NCBI RefSeq assembly: GCF_025118155.1
Contig: NW_026251398.1
Coordinates: 434,001-498,000, forward strand
Reading direction: 5' to 3'
DNA from: Cokeromyces recurvatus
Taxonomy: Eukaryota; Mucoromycota; Mucoromycetes; Mucorales; Mucoraceae
DNA: 64,000 nucleotides
Shown here: positions 12,169 through 23,569 of the stretch, one piece after another
How the letters are laid out: every line of letters starts with the position of its first letter
How positions within the stretch are numbered: the first letter of the stretch is position 1
Program-made: the position numbers and the translations under genes
The notes under the pieces: generated by a model
Database searches by the model: none
Seen by the model: the letters and a program-made list of their open reading frames with translations, nothing else
Told to the model about the DNA's origin: nothing

Positions 12169-12906
12169 TAATAAAGAATTCTATAGAGTGTAAATTTCCT
12201 CAATTTATGCAAAGAGACGATGTATACTTTACTACTAATTACTCCAAATATTACCAATATTTGTACTGATAAATAACGAGGAAAATCATAGTCAGACTCA
12301 TTATTAGCAGGTGCAGATTCACAAGTAGCCACTTTTATCAGCATAAATATGATTTTGCTACTGATAAAATAGAAATTTAGTCTTCTATAAGAGGTTAAAA
12401 TGTGTTTTGTAAAAAGAGGTCAACAAGACCATTATTCATCCTTTATATTAAGTATTTTGTGTACATACACACATATACATTAAATCTTTGTTTTTGTTTT
12501 TTTTTTTTTTAGTCATAATTCGACATTTACCACCTAGAAATAAAGGTCACCTTTAAACAGAAAAATAACTATTTTGAACCTATTCTGGCGTGAAACTTTT
12601 ATTTTTTTTTTAAAAAATTGACTTAATATTATGTAGGGACATGTCAAGGATAGACAATATGGCGCAAGTGAAACAAGTTATTATTCCCCATAAATTTGAC
12701 CTTAGGCAGCGGAGGGTGGGGTGGGGGAAGGGAAGACTTTTTACGGATAAATTGTCTAAAAATGGCAGTAGGGGGAGAACCGTCTCGTCTCTATTGTTTA
12801 TAAATTCCACTTCCTTACCCTCCTCCCCTTCCCCACGCTGTCTAATTTTTTATTTTTTTATTTTTTTTTTTATTTTTATTTTCACTTTATAGCTCTTCTT
12901 CTACAA
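12169..12906 (+). promoter_or_regulatory. upstream region of the MCP1-like gene, with a G-rich block
   Basis: 738 bp between the acyltransferase stop and the MCP1-like start. No coding signal is convincing. The part from 12640 to 12840 is clearly richer in G+C than its surroundings and contains a G-quadruplex motif at 12714-12732. A T-rich tract (12847-12885) lies just before the start codon. Confidence 0.45.
12714..12732 (+). promoter_or_regulatory. G-quadruplex motif
   Basis: GGGTGGGGTGGGGGAAGGG: four G-runs of at least three with loops of 1, 1 and 2 bases, a textbook stable-quadruplex pattern, 175 bp before the MCP1-like start codon in an otherwise AT-rich spacer. Confidence 0.65.
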
Positions 12907-13617
12907 ATGTCAACATCTTCACAAAGACCATTTTTATCCCTTCCAAAGACTTATTATATATTAACAAAAGTACAAAATATATCTGCTATTGCATTTTCAA
13001 CATTTACAGTTGTTCATGTAAGTCAATTACTTGCTGCTAATGTCGGTGGTGTACAATTATCCAATCGCATGCTTATGTTAGGAAGACCGTTTTATCAAGA
13101 TCAACATATAGAAGGTCTTGTGATAACTGGAGCTGCAGTGACACATGCCATGGCAGGTATGGGCAAATGGCTTATTCGATATTATTGGAGGACACCAAAT
13201 AACAACAACTCAACCTATTCTTTACATAGTCTCTCAGGCTATTTGTTAATACCCCTTATGGGACTTCATTATATTCTTGTACGTAATTTACCTAAACACT
13301 ATTATGGCGATTCCTCCTTTATCGATTTTGGTTATGTCGCTTGGGGTTTACAAAATCGCCCTCTTTTCACTTCTATTTTACATGTAGGATTGATCATGAC
13401 AAGCACTTATCATATCATGAATGGTTTCAAGTATTTAATAAATGGCAATAAGAAAAAATCTACTCATAAACAAAGATATCAAGTCATATTTGAAAGAGGC
13501 CTTGTTGCATGCACTAGTTTAGCTCTTATTTCAAGTCTGTTCATCATTGGAAAAGAAACAAAAAAGATACCTTTACGTCTTGATTTTGAAAAAATATATA
13601 AACAAATTTACATTTAA
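12907..13617 (+). CDS. MCP1-like mitochondrial membrane protein
   Basis: A single-exon gene for 236 residues. Several hydrophobic helices are separated by short loops: about residues 22-45 (VQNISAIAFSTFTVVHVSQLL), 70-88, 107-125 (LSGYLLIPLMGLHYILVRN), 150-172 and 196-212. The N-terminal half has LTKVQNISA, a helix with histidine (VVHVSQLL), and a second helix with H in GAAVTHAMAGM. The pattern resembles the Mcp1 transmembrane domain family (yeast MCP1, which suppresses ERMES loss and recruits Vps13 to mitochondria). These proteins have a fold like the membrane anchors of fumarate reductase, with histidines in the helices. Assignment rests on this overall pattern, so it is probable and not certain. 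It converges on the Sec61 alpha gene with 124 bp between the stops. Confidence 0.65.
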   Translation: MSTSSQRPFLSLPKTYYILTKVQNISAIAFSTFTVVHVSQLLAANVGGVQLSNRMLMLGRPFYQDQHIEGLVITGAAVTHAMAGMGKWLIRYYWRTPNNNNSTYSLHSLSGYLLIPLMGLHYILVRNLPKHYYGDSSFIDFGYVAWGLQNRPLFTSILHVGLIMTSTYHIMNGFKYLINGNKKKSTHKQRYQVIFERGLVACTSLALISSLFIIGKETKKIPLRLDFEKIYKQIYI

Positions 13618-13707
13618 ACAATAATAAAAGTTTCCATAATTATTATTATTATCATTATCATTATTATTACATAATATGCAAAAATTCTTTCTTTCTTTCC
13701 TTTTTTT

Positions 13708-13741
<34 letters not shown>

Positions 13742-13745
<4 letters not shown>

Positions 13746-15416
13746 TCTGCCATCAATCCTTCTAAACTTATACCACCTTCCATTTGCTCTTTAGCAAACA
13801 TTTCAAAGTATTGGAAAATAATCGTGACACACAATAAGATTCCTGTTCCAGAACCAATAGCACCAATCATATCAGCCAAGACTGAAACTGCACCTAAACA
13901 GGCACCACCAAAGGATGCAGCAACAGGGATAACACGTTTCAATTCCTTATACATGGAAGTATCACGATAACCAGCAATGACAAGTTGTTGATCTTTTAAT
14001 TGACGTGCAACATCACGAGGAGAAGATCCTGAGATATCAATCCAGACCTTAGAAAGGAGAGCACAGGTAGTCAACATGATACTGACATAAATAACAGTGT
14101 GGATAGGATCTAAAAGAGCAGCAGTGAAACTACGAGGAGCTGAAAGATAATAGGCAATGCCACCTACAGCATTTAATTGAGAGGTACCATCAACAGCTTC
14201 CCAAGTACCTAAGAGACGGACTAAAAAGTTATCTGTGAATCGCTTATAGAGCATTTGTGAAATCATGAAAATATTAGAAGTCAAAGTAGATTGAAGCATG
14301 ATAGGCATGTTGGAGGTATAAAAAAGTTTGACAGGATAAGAACCACGTTGACCACGAAGACGGTTTGACTTGACTGGAATCTCAACACGGAATCCTTGAA
14401 GATAAATAACGAGTAAAAAGATAGAAGCAGTTGATAAAAGACTCATCACATTGGGCAAATTAGTACGATAAAAGGCTTCTTTAAGTGCACGAGTCTTATC
14501 CTTACGTGTCATTAAGAGATGAACAAGGGCAATCAATGCACCTTCGAATTCATCACCACGACCACTATCCATAGTAGTAGGTGAAAGTGCTTTCCAAAAG
14601 ATCGTTTCACAGATATTTGTAGCAATGAAAAGATTAATGCCAGAGCCTAGACCATAACCCTTTTGTAATAATTCATCCAATAATAATGTAATCAAAGAAG
14701 CAACGACAAGTTGAATGATCAAAATCAAGCAAACACCAGCTCCAATATCCTTGGGATTACCATAAAGGCCGGTCAAGACAGATACGGTAGCATGTCCAAA
14801 AGCAATAATCATAGCAAACACTACAAAGTTAAAAAGTATATATGAGTATACAATAAGTTTATCTATCTATTTTAGACTCACATTTTTGAGCACCACTGAA
14901 TAAGGCTCTATCTTCTTTTAAACTATAGTCGACTTCGATAATATTTGCACCAGACAAAAGTTGCATTATCATACCTGAAGTAACAATAGGTGTAATACCT
15001 AATTCCATAAGTGTACCACGATTAGAAGCCAGAATGACTCTCATCCAAAAGAGAGGATCTGCAGAATCAGATGACATGATGCCATAAAGAGGGACTTGTG
15101 ACATGACCAAGAAAATAAATAATGTAACTGCTGTCCACATTACTTTTTGATTAAAAGGAACCTATAAAAAAGGCGTTGAATAATCAAGATCTCTGTTTAA
15201 AGTTGATGCTATCCCCTTTTATATTTCCATTATATATTTTTTTTCTTTTCTCTTTTTTTTTTTTTACCTTTCGATCAGGTTGTGCAATTTCTGGAAGAAT
15301 AGCCATGAATGGCTGAACAAGATGTAAAATCCTGACTAAAGATGTTCCAAATTAAATAATGAATACTCTATCCATTTACAACACAAATTAAATAAAACAA
15401 TATACTTACAACCCAT
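13742..15416 (-). CDS. SEC61: protein translocon subunit Sec61 alpha
   Basis: Four exons on the minus strand (15416-15410, 15335-15268, 15161-14882, 14820-13742) encode 477 residues, equal to the usual length (476-480). The N-terminus, [20 protein letters not shown], is spliced from a 7-base first exon; the acceptor at 15336 is the one that avoids an immediate stop. Other hallmarks are [21 protein letters not shown], the [16 protein letters not shown] pore-ring region, [37 protein letters not shown] and [20 protein letters not shown] near the C-terminus. It forms the ten-helix ER channel with Sec61 beta and gamma. A poly-T tract of about 30 lies immediately downstream of the stop. Identification is firm; the tiny first exon is supported by the invariant N-terminal sequence. 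Confidence 0.95.
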
Positions 15417-15816
15417 TCTGTTTTTTTATAATTCTTTTATTCTTTTGGTTTAAATAATAAAAAAAAAAAGAAAGAAGAAAAAAAGAAGAGGGAGATAAAT
15501 TTTACGTGTATATCAATAATAAAACACTATCTATGTTTGGACTGAGTCTAGAAAAAAAACATGATATAAATTATCCAATCAGATCACTACACCTTTTTAT
15601 AGAGAAGTGACTACAAGTATTTATAAAAGGTACATACAACAGCCAATAGTAATAAATTATAGATATTATTTAAGCAGATCATTAAAATATGTAGAAATGT
15701 ATTGATAACCTATATCTATTATATAAATAAAACTTTTTTGGCCCTTTAGTAGGTTCAAAATTTTCTTTTTTTTTTTTTTGTTTTTGTTTTTTCTTTTTTT
15801 TTGTTTTTTCTTTTTC

Positions 15817-15873
<57 letters not shown>
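15417..15873. promoter_or_regulatory. spacer between chitin deacetylase and SEC61, presumed SEC61 promoter
   Basis: 457 bp with two long T-rich blocks (about 15764-15872). Both neighbours are transcribed leftwards, so this holds the deacetylase 3' end signals and the SEC61 promoter. No specific element is recognised. Confidence 0.45.
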
Positions 15874-17318
15874 TTATACAACTACTAAAAATAAGCCAAA
15901 TAATGCAGCAATAAACAAAGGCACATTAGAATATAATCTCAATTGAAATGCATTAGAAGTAGTAGTAGATCCAGGAGCAACGCCAGTACCAGTAGTTGTA
16001 CCTAATTTTTTGTTAACACTAGCATCAAAACTAGGGAAAGTGATAGAATGTTCAAGGTATGGATGAGGAATATTCATACAGGTAGCGACATCAGTAATAT
16101 GTTTGTAACTCTTTTGAATAGCAGGATAGTGATTAGCAAAGAATTGCATCGTCATATTGTTAATCTCATGTGAGAGAACGATATTACCCGAGTCCTTGAA
16201 TGTACCATTCGTACCCATTTGGATAAAGTCAAGATAACGTTGATTCACAGTATCAGCCGTGACTCCTGGGGTTGTCCCTGCTGCCCAATCATCAGTATCC
16301 AAGTTCCAAAGGATAGCTGTCATGTTTAATTGGGTCGCAATCCATCGAACACGATCATCAAGATCACCTAAAGCCTATATAGAATAAAGGAAGTGAATAA
16401 GATAAGTTCTAATTTATGATGAATATAATAACAACCTCCCCCCCTCCCTCAGTTCCTTTCTCCTAAAACTTACAGGTCTCCAATGTAATGGTGTAACACC
16501 AGTGACATACTTGATAGCTTTAGCAGTATAATATAATTCAGCTAAAACTTCTTGGTTAGAAAGTGTAGTCATCATACGATGAGACCAAGTATGACCGCAA
16601 AGATGATGACCATCTTTATGTCCACGTAATGCTCCATATGGCCAACTAAGCACATTTGATCCAATATAAAACATAGAAGCTCTTTGTTTGTTTGATTGAA
16701 GTAAATCATAAAGAGCATTATGTGAGCAATTAGGACCATCATCAAAAGTCTAAGATATAAATATATATATATATAGAAAAAAAAAAGGAGGTTATATAAG
16801 GAGAACAATATATATATAATATGTATATACATATATAAAACTTAAAAGCCTGAACTTACAAGACCCCAAGTTAATGGTTCAGGACAAGTATAAATATCTG
16901 GATTAATATCGGCTGTTTTCGGTTGAACGCACTGAGTAGCTGACCACCAACAGTCAGGATCCTTTGCAGTGTCATATCCTGTCAAGTCAAGACCACCTGC
17001 AGGTGTAAGTTTTCGTACGGGAGCTTTAGGTGCTTTGGTCCAGTCAATTGAATTATAAATTCGCGTAAACTCAGCAGAGGCAACCATATTGTTACTTGTT
17101 GCAATATCCCAAATTACAGGCCATTGTGTTTTGTCAATAGTGAAATTAGATTGATAATATTTACATTCAGTAGCAATATCATGTGAAGTCATTTGTGGAA
17201 TATTAGGGATAGACACTTTAGTAGGATCAGTTTTGCTAGGAAGATTAGAGATATCTACTGTAGCAGTTACAGCAGTAGCTAAGGCTGCAATGAATAAAGT
17301 TCGATAATATATCCACAT
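15874..17318 (-). CDS. chitin deacetylase (polysaccharide deacetylase, GPI-anchored)
   Basis: Three exons on the minus strand (17318-16860, 16749-16474, 16374-15874) encode 411 residues. It removes acetyl groups from chitin to make chitosan in the cell wall, a dominant polymer in Mucorales. A signal peptide (LFIAALATAVTA) starts the protein. The NodB domain begins at the exon 2 junction with TFDDGP (residues 154-159, metal and base Asp pair). It continues with HTWSH (206-210, metal-binding His), WRPALGDLDDRVR, DTDDW and IVLSHE. So all five carbohydrate esterase 4 motifs are present. A Ser/Thr/Gly-rich linker and a hydrophobic tail (VPLFIAALFGLFLVVV) at the very end fit a GPI-anchor signal. 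Several N-x-S/T sites are visible. All introns restore frame exactly at codon boundaries. Confidence 0.94.
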
Positions 17319-18173
17319 TGCAAGAGATGAATTATAACTCTAAAGTATACACAAATATATTTGTAAAATAAAGAAATTAATACAAGGAAAAGAAAGAAAG
17401 AAAGAAAGAAAGAAAAGAAAACGCAAGCTAAAAAAAGGTACTAATTTATTATTATATAAATATCTATTTGTTTTAAGGAGAGTTTTTTTTTTCTTATTTT
17501 TCTTTTTGGGGGGGGGAGAGCTAAAGAATAGATAGTTTAGGAGATAAAGGTGTAAACAGGGGGACTAAGGGTCGAGACAAAAAGAAACTAAAAAAAAAAC
17601 ATGTTATACATAACAGGAGATCGACACGCACACCACATGCAAAATCAAATTTGCACTATTTTACTAATTTATTAGTGCACTTTTAGTAGGAAAAAATGAT
17701 TAGCGTTGCTTAAAATGCAGGCTTTTAAAAAATAAAAAATAAATCTGTGCATAAAGCATACAAGAAAAAGTAGAAAGGCATGTCTGCACATGCTTCTAAA
17801 CACTCAATAAACTTTGAAGCAGCAGAACCCTTAAAGGTCACTTGTTATAAGAAAAAGTCTGTTGTATGCATCTTTTCAAAATGTTTTAAAGTCATAACTT
17901 GCTATTCTACTAGTCCCTATTATTTAACCCCGCTTTTTTTTTTTTTTTTTTTTTCACTATAGTGTTTCGCGTTTGAAAATACAAAAATTAGAAGGCAAAA
18001 ATTAAAAAAAAAAAATCGGTGTTACCAATAAAAAAAGTCTTAAAGTCTAATAATATTTTTTGTTGGTTAGTAGAACTTATGATTGAATAGTAAAATATAT
18101 GAATGAACAGTAAAATGTTCTTGTCATCAATACAAATACATATTTTACCCAAGGAAAAAAAAACGGATTTTCT

Positions 18174-18216
<43 letters not shown>

Positions 18217-18929
18217 GACTGATTCACAGCATAAAACAATGAATATGTATCTAAAAAAGAGCTAGTAAACAACCTAATTAGTCCGAAAAATTAATTCATG
18301 AGATTTTGCAGTGGTTCAGAGGTGAAAAAAAAAATCCCTTACAGTATTCGCGGTACTCTTGTCGTATTGAGTAAAAAAAACATGTGCTTTTGGTGATGGT
18401 GACAGTAATGGAAAGCATCAGTTATGAAAAAAAAAAAAATCATGATCAGTTATGGCTGAACGTCAAACTATTCAGTTGATTAAAGTTAAAAATAACGACT
18501 GAATGTTATATTGTTAATAAGAGCTAATAATCAAAAGCCAATATACAATACATATTACTATCAATCTAGAACAAGCTGCAACTGTATGGTTTTGAAACAA
18601 TACAACAAGGACTTATTGCTACCCAAATAATTATTGTCATAGTTTGAATAAATAATAATAAGGAAATCTACAGTTACATAACAGTAAAGCATCATATATT
18701 TTGTAATTAAAAAATAAAAACTATTTCAAGTTCTTTGTGCGCTTTTTTGCTTGATAGTAAAAGGTTTTCAGAGTATTTGACGAGGTATATGATTGGAAGA
18801 GGCCTTTAGATTTTTTTTTATTAGTAAATTGTTCTCCAATTTTTATATTTTCCTAGTTTCAATAAATAAATAAACATTAAGCCTGTATTTTTTTTTTTTG
18901 TGTGTGTGTGTGTGTGTTTTGATCTATTT
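17319..18929. other. intergenic, AT-rich with homopolymers and microsatellites
   Basis: 1.6 kb without a credible gene. It contains a (GAAA)n microsatellite at about 17393-17415, a G-run near 17507-17515, a 41-T tract at 18175-18215 and a (GT)n tract at 18900-18917. The right-hand side of the chitin deacetylase start presumably holds its promoter. Confidence 0.5.
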
Positions 18930-19100
18930 GAGATGCGGTCAGTTCAAAATCATCGTCTTTAAACTTTACCTTTTGATTTCCCATGCTGTTTAAAACTTCT
19001 TCAACGTACAAAGGGCTCGTTTAATCATAATACTAGGATCTGTATCCTCAAATTCGATTATTTTTTGTAATTTTGATTTGGTTTCCTCTATTTTAAGCGC
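18930..19100 (-). pseudogene. possible gene fragment next to the transposon
   Basis: Read on the minus strand, this short stretch gives IEETKSKLQKIIEFEDTDPS and then, after one apparent frameshift, VEEVLNSMGNQKVKFKDDDF. The codons look protein-like and unlike the surrounding AT spacer. The fragment ends where the repeat element begins at about 19101, so it may be an old exon cut by the insertion. No family is recognised and no continuation is found on the other side of the element. Confidence 0.25.
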
Positions 19101-20686
19101 AAAAAGATAAAGAAAGAGAAAACAAAAAAGACAAGTCTGTGGAAACTCTGTATAGTTCATTGAAAGGAAAATAATATAAAAGTTGTACCAAGAAGAAAAT
19201 AATATGGAAAAGTGGCAAGGGCTATTTATATGTTTTTCGCAAGGTAAGTGATATTAATAGAAGTATAATTTGGATAAGTGAATACTGGTATAATAAATCA
19301 TTATGTGTAAATGTTGTCGGTGTAAATGTTGTCAGTGTAAGTGTTGTCAGTGTAAGTGTTGTCAGTGTAAGTGTTGTCAGTGTAAGTGTTGTCAGTGTAA
19401 ATATTATCTCTAAAATATTCAGCTTGTAATAAGATATTATTTCTGGAGTAAGCAACGCGTTCATATTAATTCACAGTGAATATTCCAGCTATAACAATAA
19501 TATCAGTTATTATATGCTACTATCATTATCATCCTCCGAGAAGTTATTACATAGCAATATTTAATATTATAGATGTGTATATAATATGTATGGCATGTAT
19601 AAATAATTGTGTAATTGAATATAACAGTCATAAACCTATTGTATCCTTATTATTACATAATACAATGTGTATAATTAGTTTTTAATGCTCGAATACCTTA
19701 ACAATGACTACTATTAAAACTGAATCTAGAATGAATATTATGCTGTGAAGTTCAATATACTAGTTTTATTTGAATAACCTCTTTACTATGTAATAAATGA
19801 TGGTTTATCTCTATTAATTTAGTTGTAAGGACGACTACAATCATATCATGTAGATTGAAACCTGATTCATCTATAAAAGCACAATTCTTCTGGTAATCAG
19901 AATTATTCTCTTTCTTTACATTTTTCAATTATACAACTTTCTCTTTCAAATTGTCGTATCAGGATCTCGTTCTTCACGAAGAATCTCAGCTCTCCTTAAA
20001 TATAAATTACATTTTGTCCTCATATGCTTATAAACTGCATTGACCGAGATTCTTAAATCTGGGAAAGCTTTACCACCACTCTCATTAAATTTATTCCATA
20101 TTCTATAGGCTAGGCTGTGTTACGAGGAATACTTGCCTTCTTTGCAGCTTCAGGTACAAGATAACCCTCTTCCTGCAAACTGTGAATGAAGTCAGCAATT
20201 TAAGCGTGAGAGTAACTTTTTGTACTTTATTTGAACTAGCTGAAAGTCTTCCTCCTCAAGTATCAAATTGGAAAAGTTGTCTTCTATTTCTTCCAACTCA
20301 TCATCAGCCATGCTATCTTTAGTAGTAACGTTCATTACACTATACTGAGCATGACTATAATTTGTGTCTTGTGTTTCTTCCCTCTCTCTCTCTCTCTCTC
20401 TCTAACATTTCTTCATCAGAAGTAGTATATTCATCTACACATTGTTCTTGCTGGTTTGGTTGATATGGAATAAACGACATTGCTTGTTAAATCGGCACTA
20501 TTTAGTAAAATTGTAAAAGAAAAGAAAAATAGCCTCAGCTGTGGATCTCAAATGGTTTCAAAATAGTCTTGAAATTTTACTAATCTGTCTTGTGCCTGTT
20601 CCCTAAAACGTACCAAGTTTTTTTTTTTTTTTTTTTAAATTGTCCCAGAAAAAAAGTACGTCTAAATATCTATTCAAAACCCAGTA
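19101..20686 (-). mobile_element. Tc1/mariner-like element, defective copy 1
   Basis: One of three related repeats (others at 39567-40293 and 44761-46465). The transposase would run on the minus strand from the ATG at 20480. Its N-terminal part has an acidic Ser/Glu-rich stretch coded by a (CT)n microsatellite at about 20387-20403. After frame breaks come LVPEAAKKASIPRNTA (helix-turn-helix-like) and CAFIDESGFNLH, whose Asp fits the first catalytic residue of the DDE group. Compared with copy 3, about 175 bp between the HTH and the second DNA-binding region are missing. The right end, AAAACCCAGTA, is shared with copy 3. No matching inverted repeat is seen at the left end. It carries six 15-bp repeats near the left end. 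It cannot make an active transposase. Confidence 0.75.
19305..19394. repeat. 15-bp tandem repeat, six units
   Basis: Unit GTGTAAATGTTGTCA with A/G variation, repeated six times inside transposon copy 1. The same array has four units in copy 2 (39779-39838) and two in copy 3 (44964-44993). Confidence 0.95.
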
Positions 20687-21184
20687 TTTTAGAATACATT
20701 GAAGAGAAGTCACTTTGTGATAACAATCAACTGATCCGACACAACAATAAATCTTTATAAAGCTGACTTATTAAATAGAGACTACCACGTCAAAGTTCAT
20801 AATGACTTTGCTTGCAACATCAATGGCATATTATGATAACATAATGTTAGTACTCTTAGAAAAAAAACGAAACTTTTTTAAGAGAAAATGTTTAGTGAAC
20901 CATCTGTATTATTATTTTTTTTTTTTTAAAAAAAAAATTATTCTGTCGAAAAAAAAAAAAAAGGCTGCAATACTGATTATGTTACATAAGCAACAGTGTT
21001 TGTCAACTTCGAACAAGTCACGATGTCAATCTTAGATTTCCTTATTTGAATCCAACGTAATATTATCTTAATATACAAGGTGTATTGCATGTTTGCCGAG
21101 ACGAGACTTTTTTTTTCTTTTCCTTTTGGTGTATATTTTTTTTTTATTTGTACATATTTGACATAGTATATAAATAAATTAACA
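20687..21184. other. spacer and presumed promoter of the WD40 gene
   Basis: About 500 bp, AT-rich, with T- and A-runs around 20911-20962. No coding signal is visible. The stretch before 21185 is pyrimidine-rich, as in other promoters of the window. Confidence 0.45.
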
Positions 21185-23391
21185 ATGGATAATCTGATAA
21201 CAGAAAACGAACTTGAAAATGCTTTAGATTCAATGACTATAAAAGAAGAACCAGAAACAGTAACTAGTATAAATAAAACAAATAGCATTTCTCAAAGCCC
21301 ACAAGCAAAATATAAAAGAAGGTATTTTATTTTATTTTATTTTTTTAAAATAAAATAATCGAGGAATGTCTAAGTTTCTTTGAATGTAATAGATTAGCAA
21401 CTTATAATCAACATATGGGTATGCAAACATCTCACATTCAGCCTACTGATGACATTTTTAATCCTAATGATCCACGCTTAAAAGAAGTAAAGTCAAAGAA
21501 AAAAAGAGTATATTGTAAAGAAAAAAAATAACATTTTAATTCACATATAATAAACTAGGATATTATTGCTATTATTATGCAATATTTACAAGATGAAGGA
21601 TACCATGCTTCACAGTCAGTATTATATGATGAAACAAATGTAAAATGGAAAGAAAGAGAAGAACGTGCTATGGAAATAAAAAGGTTAAAAAAAGCTATTC
21701 TGGGTAAATAATATACTTTTGTATACATTTTGAAAAACTAATCCCTTAGGAATAGATGGAGATTGGCAAGAAGTCGAAAAATTATGTACAAAGCCAATAG
21801 TTAAAAACCATAGATCGTTTTTATATTCAGTTTATAAACAGCAATATTTAGAATATTTAGAAAGACGTGAGATTCAAAAGGTAAAAGTAATGATTTTTAT
21901 ATATACGAGTGAGTCTATTTCACTTATATTTTCTTTCCAAAAAAAAAAGGCTTTCACATTTTTAAATAAACGATTAAAACCACTTGAGCATTTTCAAACA
22001 AAGCCAAATGAATTTAAAGATATGTGTTATTTATTAACAGCCAAATCAATTCATGAGGCACCTAGTTTTAAACATTGGGAGGGGATTATGGCGTCAAGAG
22101 AAGGGCTTGTAGATCAACTGCAAAGTATGCTTGAATTTGAATCTGCAGATCGTACGGGTAATCGACATATCCCACCTGATCGTCTGTTGACTCTATTACG
22201 ACAAGCAGTTGCTTATCAAATTGAATTCTCAAGGTATCATCCTAAGATTGCACCTACTGTGAACACTCTGTTAGATGATTATACAAGTTTTGTAATACCA
22301 AATGCGCTTGGTGCTACCTTAATAGGACATCAAGGAAATGTCAAATGTATAGGATTTATTGGACAAGAAGGAAAACAGATTGTATCAGGTTCAAGGTAAA
22401 TTTTTTCAAGATAGCAAGGAATAATCATGTATTTATTATTTATAATTAGTGATAATACTCTGCGTATTTGGGATACAGAATCAGCAGAATGTTTAGATGT
22501 TTTAAAAGGACATCGATCACGTATTTGGGACTTGTCTACAACTCATGGTGGTGAGTTTGTAGCTAGTGCAAGTGGAGATTCTACGGTTAAGATTTGGAAT
22601 TTAAAGAATAACACTAAAATAAGCTGTGTGACTACCTTGAATGGACATGCGGGTGATGTTTATTCAGTTAGATATCATCCAAATGAAAGTCATTTAGTGA
22701 CCGGTGGCTACGACAAGACCGTTAGATTATTTGATGTAAATACAGGTGCTATCATCAAGACTTTTCCAGGTCATCAATTAGCTGTTACCAAGACTATTTT
22801 TAATCCTTTGGGTAACCTGGTTATTAGTGCGTAAGTCATTAGAAATATCAAATACATAAAAAACATATAAGCTAATATATCTTGTAGATCTAAAGATAAT
22901 ACAATCAAGTTCTGGGATATTGTATCTGGTTTATGTATCCGTACAATTTCTTCTCATTTAGGTGAAGTGACATCAGTAGAAATGAATTCTAGTGGAACAC
23001 TGTTATTAAGTAGTTCAAAGGACAATTCGAATCGACTTTGGGATGTCAAGATGGTAAAACCTATACGTAAACTTAAAGGACATCAAAATACATCTAAAAA
23101 CTTTATTCGAGCGAATTTTGCAGATAATAATTTAATTGTTGGAGGTAGTGAAGATGGAATTGTTTATATTTGGGATCAAGATACAGGAGAAGTCTTGCAG
23201 AGACTACGTGGACATAATGGTGTAGTTTATGACGCAGCTTGGAATGCTAAACAAGGAATGCTTGCAAGTTGTAGTGATGATCAAACAGTTAAAGTATGGT
23301 GGTATGATGACTCGGTATGTATATAAATATATAGGTCTATGTATACGCATCTAATTGACTTGTTTTATACTAGGTTCCACTTGACATTTAA
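21185..23391 (+). CDS. LisH/CTLH and WD40-repeat protein, WDR47-like
   Basis: Eight exons (21185-21321, 21393-21507, 21559-21703, 21750-21880, 21950-22395, 22450-22830, 22888-23314, 23374-23391) join in frame to 599 residues. A LisH motif starts near residue 85 (DIIAIIMQYLQDEGYHASQS) and is followed by a CTLH-type helical region (GDWQEVEKLCTKP, YKQQYLEYLERREIQKAFTF). Then comes the segment with MCYLLTAKSIHEAP and FKHWEG, which resembles WDR47 (nemitin). The C-terminal half has seven WD40 blades, e.g. LRIWDTESAECLDVLKGHRS, VKIWNLKN, VRLFDVNTG, IKFWDIVSG, NRLWDVKM, VYIWDQDTG and VKVWWYDDS. This architecture also occurs in SMU1 and WDR26/Gid7, but the middle region fits WDR47 best. A scaffold role, possibly linked to microtubules, is inferred only from the family. 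Confidence 0.8.
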
Positions 23392-23569
23392 TTTTTTTTT
23401 TACCTGTATTTTTATTTTTATTGATTATTATGCAAATAAAAATAGAAAGACTTTCATGAATCAATACCAATTTTAGTATGAAACTTATAAAATCATACAA
23501 GACAAAATAACAGTCAATATTTAAAATTCTTACTTTTTCCTTGTGTATATACTCAGTTAATAAAAGAAG

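Noticed and set aside
12610..12892. Overlapping ORFs before the MCP1-like gene
   Set aside because: They lie in the GC-richer promoter block and the frames show no conserved pattern on either strand.
15666..15881. Lys-rich 71-aa ORF on the minus strand
   Set aside because: Translation of T-rich simple sequence in the spacer between the chitin deacetylase and SEC61.
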